64,000 nt of DNA from Streptomyces sp. SCSIO 30461 (GTDB lineage Bacteria > Actinomycetota > Actinomycetes > Streptomycetales > Streptomycetaceae). This document shows, one piece after another, positions 16,287-24,679 of this stretch (its first letter is position 1; every line of letters begins with the position of its first letter). The position numbers and the translations under genes were made by a program. The DNA lies in the NCBI RefSeq assembly GCF_037023745.1, contig NZ_CP146101.1, positions 1,116,001 through 1,180,000 of the forward strand, read 5' to 3'. The notes under the pieces were generated by a model, which was given only the letters and a program-made list of their open reading frames with translations, ran no database searches and was not told the DNA's origin.

Positions 16287-17743
16287 GCGCGCTCCCCCTT
16301 CGGGGTCGACGGGGCGAGGTAGGCCTCCAGACCGTGTCGGCCGCCCTCGCGGCCGAAGCCCGACTCCTTGTAACCGCCGAACGGCGAGGTCGGATCGAAC
16401 TTGTTGAAGGTGTTGGCCCAGACCACACCGGCGCGGAGTTTGTTCGCCACCGCGAGGATGCGGGAGCCCTTCTCCGTCCAGATGCCGGCCGACAGGCCGT
16501 ACTGGCTGTTGTTGGCCTTGGCGACGGCCTCGTCCGGGGTGCGGAAGGACAGCACCGAGAGCACCGGGCCGAAGATCTCGTCGCGGGCGATGGTGTGGGC
16601 CTGGGTGACGTTGGTGAACAGCGTCGGGGCGAACCAGTAGCCCGACGAAGGCAGCTCGCACGGGGCGGTCCAGCGCTCGGCGCCCTCTGCCTCGCCGGTC
16701 TCCGCCAGCGCGGTGATCCGGGCCAGCTGCTCAGCCGAGTTGATCGCGCCGATGTCCGTGTTCTTGTCCAGTGGGTCGCCGAGGCGCAGCGTGGACAGTC
16801 GGCGCTTGAGTGCGTCGAGGAGCTCGTCCTGGATCGACTCCTGGACCAGCAACCGGGAACCCGCGCAGCACACCTGTCCCTGGTTGAAGAAGATGCCGCC
16901 GACGATGCCCTCGACCGCCTGGTCGATGGGGGCGTCGTCGAAGACGATGTTGGCGCCCTTGCCGCCCAGCTCCAGGGTGACCTTCTTGTCCGTCCCGGCC
17001 ACCGAGCGGGCGATCGCCTTGCCGACCGCGGTGGAGCCGGTGAAGGCGACCTTGTCGACGTCCGGGTGCTCGACCAGCGCCGCGCCCGCGTCGCCGTATC
17101 CGGGAAGGATGTTGACGACGCCCTTCGGCAGTCCGGCCTGGCGGCAGATGTCCGCGAAGAACAGCGCTGACAGCGGCGTGGTCTCGGCGGGCTTCAGCAC
17201 CACCGTGTTGCCGGTGGCGAGCGCCGGGGCGATCTTCCAGGCCAGCATCAGCAGCGGGAAGTTCCACGGGATGACCTGGCCGGCCACCCCGAGTGGACGC
17301 GGGTTCGGGCCGTAGCCCGCGTGGTCGAGCTTGTCGGCCCAGCCCGCGTAGTAGAAGAAGTGCGCGGCGACCAGCGGCAGGTCCGCGTCGCGGGTCTCCT
17401 TGATCGGCTTTCCGTTGTCGAGGGTCTCCAGGACGGCGAGCTCACGCGAGCGCTCCTGGATGATCCGGGCGATACGGAACAGGTACTTGGCGCGCTCCGA
17501 GCCCGGCAGCGCGGACCACTTCTCGAACGCCTTGCGGGCGGCCTTCACGGCGCGGTCGACGTCCTCGGGTCCCGCCTGGGCGACCTCGGACAGGACCTCC
17601 TCGGTGGACGGGGAGACCGTCTTGAAGACCTTGCCGCCGGCGGCGTCGGTGAACTCGCCGTCGATGAACAGGCCGTACGAGGGCGCGATATCGACGACCG
17701 ACCGCGATTCGGGAGCGGGTGCGTATTCAAAGGACATGGTCAT
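16283..17743 (-). CDS. NAD-dependent aldehyde dehydrogenase
   Basis: Full-length 486-residue ALDH with every hallmark: GQVIPWNFPLLM, the cofactor motif FTGSTAVGKAI, the general-base Glu in LELGGKGANIVFDD, the nucleophile Cys in GQVCCAGSRL, and DEIFGPVLSVL. It would oxidise an aldehyde to its acid. Located directly after deoC, whose product is acetaldehyde, it most likely detoxifies or harvests that acetaldehyde as acetate. Start ATG 17743 is 5 bp after the deoC stop; ATG 17737 is an equally good choice. It is translationally coupled to the ALDH-like gene that follows. Confidence 0.9.
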   Translation of the reverse strand: MTMSFEYAPAPESRSVVDIAPSYGLFIDGEFTDAAGGKVFKTVSPSTEEVLSEVAQAGPEDVDRAVKAARKAFEKWSALPGSERAKYLFRIARIIQERSRELAVLETLDNGKPIKETRDADLPLVAAHFFYYAGWADKLDHAGYGPNPRPLGVAGQVIPWNFPLLMLAWKIAPALATGNTVVLKPAETTPLSALFFADICRQAGLPKGVVNILPGYGDAGAALVEHPDVDKVAFTGSTAVGKAIARSVAGTDKKVTLELGGKGANIVFDDAPIDQAVEGIVGGIFFNQGQVCCAGSRLLVQESIQDELLDALKRRLSTLRLGDPLDKNTDIGAINSAEQLARITALAETGEAEGAERWTAPCELPSSGYWFAPTLFTNVTQAHTIARDEIFGPVLSVLSFRTPDEAVAKANNSQYGLSAGIWTEKGSRILAVANKLRAGVVWANTFNKFDPTSPFGGYKESGFGREGGRHGLEAYLAPSTPKGERA

Positions 17744-17748
17744 CTCGC

Positions 17749-18702
17749 TCAGTCCACCGTCACGTAGTCGGGGCCGGAGTAACGGCCGGTCGCCAGCTTC
17801 TGGCGCTGCATCAGCAGGTCGTTCAGCAGGCTGGAGGCGCCGAAGCGGAACCAGTGGTTGTCCAGCCAGTCAGTACCGGCGGTCTCGTTGACCAGCACCA
17901 GGAACTTGATCGCGTCCTTGCTGGTGCGAATGCCTCCGGCGGGCTTCACACCCACCTGCACGCCCGTCTGTGCGCGGAAGTCGCGGACGGCTTCCAGCAT
18001 GAGCAGGGTGTTCGCCGGGGTGGCGTTGACGGCGACCTTGCCGGTGGAGGTCTTGATGAAGTCGGCACCCGCCATCATGCCGAGCCAGGAGGCGCGGCGG
18101 ATGTTGTCGTACGTGGAGAGCTCGCCGGTCTCGAAGATGACCTTCAGGCGGGCGGCGCCCGAGGCCTCCTTGACCGCCCGGATCTCCTCGAAGACCTTCA
18201 TGTAGTCGCCCGCGAGGAAGGCCCCGCGGTCGATCACCATGTCGATCTCGTCGGCGCCGGCGGCGACGGCGTCGCGGGTGTCCGCGAGCTTCACGTCAAG
18301 GGCCGCACGGCCCGCGGGGAAGGCGGTGGCGACCGACGCGACCTTGACGTCCGCCCCGCCGATGGCGGCCTTGGCGGTGGCCACCATGTCGGGGTAGACG
18401 CAGACGGCGGCCGTCTTCGGCGTCGTGCGGTCGGTCGGGTCGGGGTTGACGGCCTTGGCGGCGAGCGCCCGGACCTTGCCCGGGGTGTCCGCGCCTTCCA
18501 GCGTCGTCAGGTCGATCATCGAGATGGCCAGGTCGATGGCGTACGCCTTGGCCGTCGTCTTGATGGAGCGGGTGCCGAGAGACGCGGCGCGCGCTTCCAG
18601 GCCGACGGCGTCGACACCGGGCAGCCCGTGCAGGAAGCGGCGCAGTGCGCTGTCGGACGAGGTCACGTCAGCGAATGCAGGTGCAATGGTGGGCATGGTC
18701 AC
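17749..18702 (-). CDS. deoC: Deoxyribose-phosphate aldolase
   Basis: Cleaves 2-deoxyribose 5-phosphate to glyceraldehyde 3-phosphate and acetaldehyde, the last step of deoxynucleoside breakdown. The 317-residue class I aldolase has the Schiff-base Lys in ADFIKTSTGKV (K217), the acid-base Asp in EIDMVIDRG and the second Lys in GVKPAGGIRT. It is longer than the E. coli enzyme (259) through N- and C-terminal extensions, as in other actinobacterial and eukaryote-like DERAs. The start is GTG 18702 or ATG 18696. The regulon palindrome ends 13 nt upstream, so the leader must be very short. Confidence 0.95.
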   Translation of the reverse strand: MTMPTIAPAFADVTSSDSALRRFLHGLPGVDAVGLEARAASLGTRSIKTTAKAYAIDLAISMIDLTTLEGADTPGKVRALAAKAVNPDPTDRTTPKTAAVCVYPDMVATAKAAIGGADVKVASVATAFPAGRAALDVKLADTRDAVAAGADEIDMVIDRGAFLAGDYMKVFEEIRAVKEASGAARLKVIFETGELSTYDNIRRASWLGMMAGADFIKTSTGKVAVNATPANTLLMLEAVRDFRAQTGVQVGVKPAGGIRTSKDAIKFLVLVNETAGTDWLDNHWFRFGASSLLNDLLMQRQKLATGRYSGPDYVTVD

Positions 18703-18715
18703 CAGGGGAGCATAT

Positions 18716-18740
18716 CTACGCGCGTAGCGACTGTACAGTC
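18716..18740. promoter_or_regulatory. Shared nucleoside-regulon palindrome, deoC copy, plus second palindrome
   Basis: CTACGCGCGTAG (18716-18727) is identical to the copies at add and PNP. Right beside it is a second perfect 12-bp palindrome, GACTGTACAGTC (18729-18740), with centres 13 bp apart. Both lie just upstream of the deoC start. Confidence 0.65.
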
Positions 18741-18968
18741 CCGGGTCGATTCGGGACGCCCCCTCCGTCTGCTCCGCCGTCTCCTCGTTGTCGTCCGGCC
18801 TCTGTTCGGTGCCTCCTCCGGCGTCCTCTCCGCCATGTACTCCGCCGTCTCCTCCCTGCTCCCCCGGGCGGTGGGCGCGGGCCGTGGCCCCGGGTCGCGA
18901 TCCGGGCTGTCGGGATAGTTGTCCACAGGCTTTCCCGGGGCTTGGACGGGTGAGGCAGAATCGATGGC

Positions 18969-19625
18969 ATGACGACCTCCAGCCCAGGCCAGGGCCCCGA
19001 GCAGCAGCACGTCGAGCCGGCGTACGCCGATCGCGTCTTCCGGTCAGCCGCCGCGATGGTCTGCGGTGCGCTGATGCTCGGGGTGGCCGCCTGGATCGGC
19101 GGCGACGCGCTGCTGCACGGCGCAGGGCGCGCGCCCTGGCTGGCGCTCGCGGCGCTGCTGTGCGCCGTGCCGTTGATCGTCTCGTTCACGCTCCGGCCGG
19201 CGGTGTTCGCCAATGACGACCGGCTCCGGATCAGGAACCCGTTCCGCACGATCACGCTCCCGTGGGCATCGGTCGCCGACATCAGATCCGGGTATTCGAG
19301 CGAGGTCTTCACCCAGCAGGGCGCCAAGTACCAGCTGTGGGCGGTGCCGGTGTCGCTGGGCAGGCGCAAGCGAGCGGCCCGCAGGCAGGCCAGGGCCGCG
19401 GTGGACGACCCGCACGGCCGCACCCGCGTGACCGCTGACGTCGACGACGCCGGATCACGGATGGCGCCCGCCGACCAGACGGTCAAGGACCTGCGCGAGA
19501 TGAGCGAGCGCTGTGCCGCCCTGCCGGGGGCGCAGGGCGATGCCCGAGTGCGCTGGTCCTATGAGGTCATAGCCCCCGCGGTGGCGGGCGGGATCCTGCT
19601 CGTGGTGCTGCTGGTCACGGGCTGA
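18969..19625 (+). CDS. PH-domain membrane protein (bPH_6-like)
   Basis: A 218-residue membrane protein with two adjacent helices (about 26-46 and 52-73), a cytoplasmic bacterial PH-like segment and one C-terminal helix (about 196-216). The segment reads NDDRLRIRNPFRTITLPWASVADIRSGYSSEV, the usual strand pattern of PF10756-type proteins. The function of this family is unknown; in actinobacteria members are scattered single genes near housekeeping loci. ATG 18969 is the first start after the non-coding stretch that follows the deoC promoter. It diverges from deoC with about 230 bp between, in which I see only the operator region. Confidence 0.7.
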   Translation: MTTSSPGQGPEQQHVEPAYADRVFRSAAAMVCGALMLGVAAWIGGDALLHGAGRAPWLALAALLCAVPLIVSFTLRPAVFANDDRLRIRNPFRTITLPWASVADIRSGYSSEVFTQQGAKYQLWAVPVSLGRRKRAARRQARAAVDDPHGRTRVTADVDDAGSRMAPADQTVKDLREMSERCAALPGAQGDARVRWSYEVIAPAVAGGILLVVLLVTG

Positions 19626-19748
19626 CGCCCCGCCGGGGCGCTGTCACGCCCCGCGTGCTCGGCGGCCACGACGAGGATGGCGACAGAGGCCCGAAGCCGA
19701 CCGTGCTCTGCCAAGCCCGCCGGGGCGAGCGGGTCGCATCCGAAGGGG

Positions 19749-20951
19749 TCACGGGGGTCCTGACCACACCAGCAGCAGATACGAGCCGAACCAAGCCGAC
19801 CCGAGCACCGCACCTCCCAGCACCAGGGCCACGACGGCACGCCGGGCCCGTGCCACCGCCAGGGCGATCGGCAGCAGGAGGGGAAACGCCGGCATGAGGA
19901 ACCGCGCCCGGGGGAAGTAGACGCCCCCGCTGCCGAGGACGACGGCCAGCAGCACGCCCGAGTAGACCAGCAGCAGGAGCGGCTGGCGGTCCGCCAGGCA
20001 GAGCAGGAACAAGCCGGCGGACAGGATCAGGACGAGCGACACCAGGACCAGGAACAGCGTGGGCGTCGTGTCCTCGGCCAGTTGTCGGCGCAGTTGCCGG
20101 AGCGTCTCCCGGCCGCCGTCCCACTCGTTGCGCCACAGCTTCTGCACGGCGAAGTATCCGTCCCAGCGGCCGACTCGCAGCCCCACCCAGCCGACATACC
20201 CGGCCCACCCCAAGGGTGCGAGCAGCACGCCGGCCAGTGCCCGCCGGTCCCGGAGGCGCGCGTACGCCACCAGGCCCGCCAGGGCCACGGCGGCGGCCAC
20301 GGCGATTCCGGTCGGCCGGGTCAGCCCGGCCAGCGTCGCGAGCGAGCCCGCCCACAGCCAGCGGTTTCTGAGTCCCGCGTAGAGGGCCCAAGCGGTGAGG
20401 GCGGTGAACAGGGACTCGGTGTAGCCCATCCACTGGACGACTCCGACGGGGCCGGCGGCCCAGAGCACGGCGAGCACGGTCCCGGTGCGCCGCCCGTGCA
20501 GCAGGTCGCCGATCGCGAAGACGCCCCATGCCGCGACCAGCGACGCCGCCACGGCGATCGCCAGCGCGACGGAGGCGCGGGTGCCGGGCGTCACCGCGGC
20601 GACGGCCTTCATCAGCATGGGGTAGAGCGGGAAGAAGGCCAGGTTGTTGGAGTCGAGCGCGGTGCCGAGCTCCTGCTGGTAGCCGTGGTCCGCGATGCCC
20701 ACGTACCAGCGTGAGTCCCAGGTGGTGGCCAGTGTGGGCCACAGGCCGCGGCCCTGCACATGGCTCCAGCGGGCCAGCACGAGCAGCACGAAAAGTCGGA
20801 CCACCGCGTATCCGAGCAGCGCGGGGGCGACCTTGCGCAAGGCCAGTGAGACCCGCCGCCGCGCGCCACCCGGTGCACGCCCGCCTCCCGTGGCCGGTGG
20901 GCGGCGGGAGGCGGGGACGGTGCGATGGTGCGCTGTCGCGGTCGGGGGCAC
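19749..20951 (-). CDS. Polytopic glycosyltransferase-like membrane protein (PIG-V/mannosyltransferase type)
   Basis: A 400-residue integral membrane protein with about nine hydrophobic helices after a basic 38-residue N-terminus. The motif WDSRWYVGIADHGY after the first helix, with its acidic Asp, is the catalytic-loop signature seen in actinobacterial polyprenol-phosphate-dependent mannosyltransferases related to PIG-V/PIG-M. NNLAFFPLYPML follows at the end of the loop. The probable role is transfer of a sugar from a lipid-linked donor on the outer face of the membrane; donor and acceptor are unknown. Start GTG 20951 is the longest possible; GTG codons further in cannot be excluded. Confidence 0.68.
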   Translation of the reverse strand: MPPTATAHHRTVPASRRPPATGGGRAPGGARRRVSLALRKVAPALLGYAVVRLFVLLVLARWSHVQGRGLWPTLATTWDSRWYVGIADHGYQQELGTALDSNNLAFFPLYPMLMKAVAAVTPGTRASVALAIAVAASLVAAWGVFAIGDLLHGRRTGTVLAVLWAAGPVGVVQWMGYTESLFTALTAWALYAGLRNRWLWAGSLATLAGLTRPTGIAVAAAVALAGLVAYARLRDRRALAGVLLAPLGWAGYVGWVGLRVGRWDGYFAVQKLWRNEWDGGRETLRQLRRQLAEDTTPTLFLVLVSLVLILSAGLFLLCLADRQPLLLLVYSGVLLAVVLGSGGVYFPRARFLMPAFPLLLPIALAVARARRAVVALVLGGAVLGSAWFGSYLLLVWSGPP

Positions 20952-21092
20952 TGCGGCTGCTCCGGTGGTTCGGCGGGCGTGATGCCGTGGTCACCTTCAC
21001 CCGCACTGCCGGGGCAGGGCACGGGCGGCTGCGTCAACTGCCGTACGGGATTCACCCGCAGGAGGACGCCCCCTCATGCCTCTGACCGTACG

Positions 21093-22757
21093 TCAGATAC
21101 CGGCGGCAGTCGCCAGGTCCGTCTTGATCGCCCCCAGGACGTCGGCGGCGCGACCGCGCGCGGCGGAGAGCTCGCGGGCGTCGCCGACCGGGACCACGAC
21201 CTCCAGATAGCACTTCAGCTTGGGCTCGGTACCGCTCGGGCGGACGATCACCCGGGCCTTGAACTCGCCCTCCAGGTAGTACCGCAGGCCGTCCGTGGGC
21301 GGCAGCTGGGCGGTGCCCTTGGTGAGGTCCTCCGCCGAGACCACGTGCAACCCGGCCAGCAGCACCGGCGGCTGCTCACGCAGTCTGCGCATCGCGTCCG
21401 CGATGATGCCGAGGTCCTCGACCCGGACCGAGAGCTGGTCGGTGGCGTGCAGTCCGTGCGCGACGGCGAGATCGTCCAGCAGGTCGGAGAGGCCGCGGCC
21501 CTGAGCCTTCAGCTCGGAGGCCAGCTCCGCGACCAGCAGGGCGGCGGTGATGCCGTCCTTGTCGCGTACGCCCTCGGGGTCGACGCAGTAGCCCAGCGCC
21601 TCCTCGTAGCCGTACCGCAGGCCCTCGACACGGGCGATCCACTTGAACCCGGTCAGGGTCTCCTCGTAGCCGAGACCGGCCGCCTCGGCGATCCGGCCGA
21701 GCAGCGAGGACGACACGATCGACTCGGCGAAGGTGTGCCGTGCGTCCCCGGCGCGGACGCCCTTGCGGACCAGGTGCGCGGCCAGCAGCGCGCCCACCTC
21801 GTCACCGCGGAGCATCCGCCAGCCCCCGTCGGCACCGTCGTCCGGGACGGCGACGGCGCAGCGGTCGGCGTCCGGGTCGTTGGCGATCACGATGTCGGGC
21901 CCGACCTCCCGCGCCTTGACGAAGGCCAGGTCCATCGCACCCGGCTCCTCCGGGTTCGGGAACGCGACGGTGGGAAACGCGGGATCGGGCTCCGCCTGCT
22001 CGTCCACCAGCACCGGCGCGGGGAAACCGGCACGCTCCCAGGCCGCCAGCACCACGTCCGTGCCGACGCCGTGCATGGCCGTGTAGACCACACGGGCGGT
22101 ACGCGGCGAGGCGGGGGTCAGCACGACGTCCGTACGCGCCAGATACGCGTCGAGGACCTCGTCCCCGAGCGTCTCCCAGCCCGAACCGGGCCGCGGGACG
22201 TCGTGCAGGCCGCCCACCGCGTCGATCCGTTCGGCTATCCCGGCGTCGGCGGGCGACACGATCTGCGAGCCGTCGCCCAGGTAGACCTTGTAGCCGTTGT
22301 CGCGCGGCGGGTTGTGGCTGGCGGTCACCTCGACACCGGCGACGGCTCCCAGGTGCCTGATCGCGAACGCGAGCACCGGTGTCGGCAGCGGCCGGGGAAG
22401 CAGCGCGGCGCGCAGCCCGGCGCCGATCATCACTGCGGCGGTGTCCCGGGCGAAGTCAGCCGACTTGTAGCGGGCGTCGTAGCCGATGACGACGAGGCCG
22501 TCGGTGTGCCCCTGTGCCTTCAGGTAGGCGGCGAGCCCGGCGGCGGCCCGGATGACCACGGCACGGTTCATCCGCATGGGCCCGGCCCCGAGTTCCCCTC
22601 GCAGCCCGGCCGTCCCGAACTGGAGCGTCCCGGCGAACCGCGCCTCCAGATCCGTGGTGTCCCCGGCCTCGATCAGGCGGCTGAGCTCGTCCCGAGTCTC
22701 GGCGTCGGGGTCCTCGGCGAGCCAAGCCTGTGCTCTGGCGATCAGGTCCTGCGCCAC
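21093..22757 (-). CDS. Phosphohexomutase-family enzyme, probable phosphopentomutase
   Basis: A 554-residue alpha-D-phosphohexomutase. The active-site phosphoserine loop is TASHNPPRDNGYK, the metal loop DPDADRCAVAV, the sugar loop around EETLTGFKWIARV, and the phosphate loop RPSGTEPKLKCYLEV. The family includes phosphomannomutases, phosphoglucomutases and bacterial phosphopentomutases of PGM2 type. Its place between PNP and deoC, with deoA in the same region and no separate deoB, makes interconversion of (deoxy)ribose 1- and 5-phosphate the most likely role. That is inference from context. GTG 22757 has an AGAGG ribosome-binding site. Confidence 0.85.
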   Translation of the reverse strand: MAQDLIARAQAWLAEDPDAETRDELSRLIEAGDTTDLEARFAGTLQFGTAGLRGELGAGPMRMNRAVVIRAAAGLAAYLKAQGHTDGLVVIGYDARYKSADFARDTAAVMIGAGLRAALLPRPLPTPVLAFAIRHLGAVAGVEVTASHNPPRDNGYKVYLGDGSQIVSPADAGIAERIDAVGGLHDVPRPGSGWETLGDEVLDAYLARTDVVLTPASPRTARVVYTAMHGVGTDVVLAAWERAGFPAPVLVDEQAEPDPAFPTVAFPNPEEPGAMDLAFVKAREVGPDIVIANDPDADRCAVAVPDDGADGGWRMLRGDEVGALLAAHLVRKGVRAGDARHTFAESIVSSSLLGRIAEAAGLGYEETLTGFKWIARVEGLRYGYEEALGYCVDPEGVRDKDGITAALLVAELASELKAQGRGLSDLLDDLAVAHGLHATDQLSVRVEDLGIIADAMRRLREQPPVLLAGLHVVSAEDLTKGTAQLPPTDGLRYYLEGEFKARVIVRPSGTEPKLKCYLEVVVPVGDARELSAARGRAADVLGAIKTDLATAAGI

Positions 22758-22985
22758 GGTGAGTGCCTCTCTTGGATGTCGTTGTGCGTACGGCTCAGGG
22801 ATACCCGCTCAGGCGGGCCTGCCCCAGCCATCGGGGCGCGCGGGGGGTCCGGGAACGGAGGCTCCGGACGCCGCCACGGGCGAGCGCACCGCCGAGCCCG
22901 CGCCCCATCCCGTGCCAGGGCGGTGAACCGCGGCGGTGCGGGCACATCGCGGTGCCCGCACCGTGCCGTGTTCAGGGAGAAGCCC

Positions 22986-23795
22986 TCAGATACGGGAGAG
23001 GACCTGCGTCAGCAGCTCACCCATCCGCGCCGCGGAGTCGCGTCCCGCCTGGAGGACCTCCTCGTGGTTGAGGGGCTCGCCCGACAGGCCCGCGGCCAGA
23101 TTGGTGACCAGGGAGATGCCGAGCACCTCGGCGCCGGCCTCGCGTGCCGCGATCGCCTCCAGGACGGTGGACATGCCGACGAGGTCGCCACCCATCACAC
23201 GGACCATGTTGATCTCGGCCGGGGTCTCGTAGTGCGGGCCGGGGAACTGGACGTACACGCCCTCCTCCAGCGACGCGTCCACCTCCTTGCACAGGGCCCG
23301 CAGCCGCGGCGAGTACAGGTCGGTCAGGTCCACGAAGTTCGCGCCGACGATCGGGGACGCGGCCGTCAGATTGATGTGGTCGCTGATCAGCACGGGCTGG
23401 CCGGGGCGCATGCCCTCACGCAGACCGCCGCAGCCGTTGGTGAGGACGACGGTCTTGCAGCCCGCCGCGACGGCGGTGCGCACACCGTGGGCGACAGCGG
23501 CGACGCCTCGGCCCTCGTAGTAGTGGGTGCGGCCGAGGAAGACCAGCGCGCGCTTCTCGCCGATCTTGTAAGAGCGGATCTTGCCGCCGTGTCCCTCGAC
23601 GACGGGCGGGGGGAAGCCGGGCAGCTCGGTGACCGGGAATTCGGTCTCGGGAGCGCCGAGGGCGTCGACGGCCGGCGCCCAGCCGGAGCCCATCACCAGG
23701 GCGACGTCGTGGGTCTCGGCGCCCGTGAGCTCACGCAGGCGGGCAGCGGCCTCGGAGGCGGCGGCATGGGGATCCGGGGTAACAGAAACGTTCAC
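22986..23795 (-). CDS. Purine nucleoside phosphorylase, trimeric class
   Basis: Phosphorolysis of inosine, guanosine and their deoxy forms to base plus (deoxy)ribose 1-phosphate. The 269-residue protein has the class II (trimeric) motifs VMGSGWAP with the phosphate-binding Ser, [10 protein letters not shown] with Arg and His, the base-pocket [10 protein letters not shown] with Glu, and SLVTNLAAG with Asn. I start at GTG 23795; a TTG two codons upstream is less likely. The regulon palindrome ends 24 nt before it. The product continues to the mutase gene 228 bp downstream on the same strand. Confidence 0.93.
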   Translation of the reverse strand: MNVSVTPDPHAAASEAAARLRELTGAETHDVALVMGSGWAPAVDALGAPETEFPVTELPGFPPPVVEGHGGKIRSYKIGEKRALVFLGRTHYYEGRGVAAVAHGVRTAVAAGCKTVVLTNGCGGLREGMRPGQPVLISDHINLTAASPIVGANFVDLTDLYSPRLRALCKEVDASLEEGVYVQFPGPHYETPAEINMVRVMGGDLVGMSTVLEAIAAREAGAEVLGISLVTNLAAGLSGEPLNHEEVLQAGRDSAARMGELLTQVLSRI

Positions 23796-23819
23796 AGGCA
23801 AAGCCTAGCCCGAGATGCC

Positions 23820-23831
23820 CTACGCGCGTAG
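23820..23831. promoter_or_regulatory. Shared nucleoside-regulon palindrome, PNP copy
   Basis: Third exact copy of CTACGCGCGTAG, 24 nt upstream of the PNP start codon. See the add (7705) and deoC (18716) copies. The rest of the 215-bp gap to 24046 shows no gene. Confidence 0.7.
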
Positions 23832-24046
23832 ATGACGATGCTCACTAGATATCCGGCCGGTTTCTCGTCGCTTCCGACAAGAGCCGCCGATGGGCCGCGT
23901 GCGTCGAACGCATGAACGTCGCCATGCGCGAACGGCGGATCCGGTCCGATGCGGGGGAGCCGCGTGCCGCCGAGTGCCCGACCCGGCCCGAGTCCGTGCG
24001 ACTCGGCCTCGTTCGGCCCGACTCGACCGGTCTGGTTCGATCCGGC

Positions 24047-24484
24047 CTAACAGGGGCGCTTGCGCAGCTCCATCACGTAGTCGTGCGGCGCCCCTGCCGA
24101 CTCCGCGGCGTCGGCGATCTCACCCAGGTAGCGCGCCGACGGCAGCCCGCCCTCGTAGCCGTTCAGCACGTACACCCAGGCCGCTTCCTCGCCGTCCAGC
24201 GTGTGCACGCGCACTCGCATCCGCCGGTATATGTCGAGCCCGACGCCTTCCCAGCGGTCCATCGAGTCCTCGTCCAGCGGCGCGATGTCGTACAACGCGA
24301 CGAAGACCTGGGAGCGGGGCGCCTCCACGATGGTGGCCAGCGCTCCCTCCCAGCCCATCTGCTCGCCGCCGAACGTCAGCCGCCAGCCGCTGAGCCAGCC
24401 CGTGCCTCGCAGCGGGGAGTGCGGGGCGCGGCGGGTCATCAGCCGCGCGTCGAGGTTGCCGGCGTACGCGGCGTAGAGCGACAT
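24047..24484 (-). CDS. Gamma-glutamylcyclotransferase-like protein
   Basis: A 145-residue cytoplasmic protein of the GGCT/AIG2 fold. It opens with MSLYAAYAGNLDARLM, the substrate-binding YGSNL-type loop in which Ala-Gly replaces Gly-Ser. FVALYDIAPLDEDSMDRWEGVGLDIYRR contains the expected strand and the Glu-rich helix, and AAWVYVLNGYEGGLPSARYL completes the barrel. Known GGCTs release 5-oxoproline from gamma-glutamyl amino acids, but Streptomyces lacks glutathione, so the real substrate is open. ATG 24484 is the first start at which the fold begins. It diverges from the flavoprotein gene. Confidence 0.75.
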   Translation of the reverse strand: MSLYAAYAGNLDARLMTRRAPHSPLRGTGWLSGWRLTFGGEQMGWEGALATIVEAPRSQVFVALYDIAPLDEDSMDRWEGVGLDIYRRMRVRVHTLDGEEAAWVYVLNGYEGGLPSARYLGEIADAAESAGAPHDYVMELRKRPC

Positions 24485-24679
24485 GAGGTCGAGGGTACGG
24501 GAGGGGGAGCGCCGTTGGCCTGTCTCCACGGTCCGCATCACGTGCCGAGCCCGGTCTCCGACGTGTGAAGCCGTCCAGGTCCGTCCGAAACGCGACCCGG
24601 CGCGAAGCACCTTGAAGCGTGCGGGACAATGGGTGGGACGGCACCACCCGGCAGAGCGAGAGCGCGAGGCGTAACCCCA

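Noticed and set aside
18699..18930. Basic frame on the minus strand upstream of deoC
   Set aside because: Contains the operator, is Arg/Thr-rich without domain, and has no clear start; more likely promoter region.
20925..23831. 968-codon plus-strand frame opposite the mutase and PNP genes
   Set aside because: Antisense shadow of two clear enzyme genes; composition rich in Arg, Gly, His and Val typical of GC-rich shadow frames.
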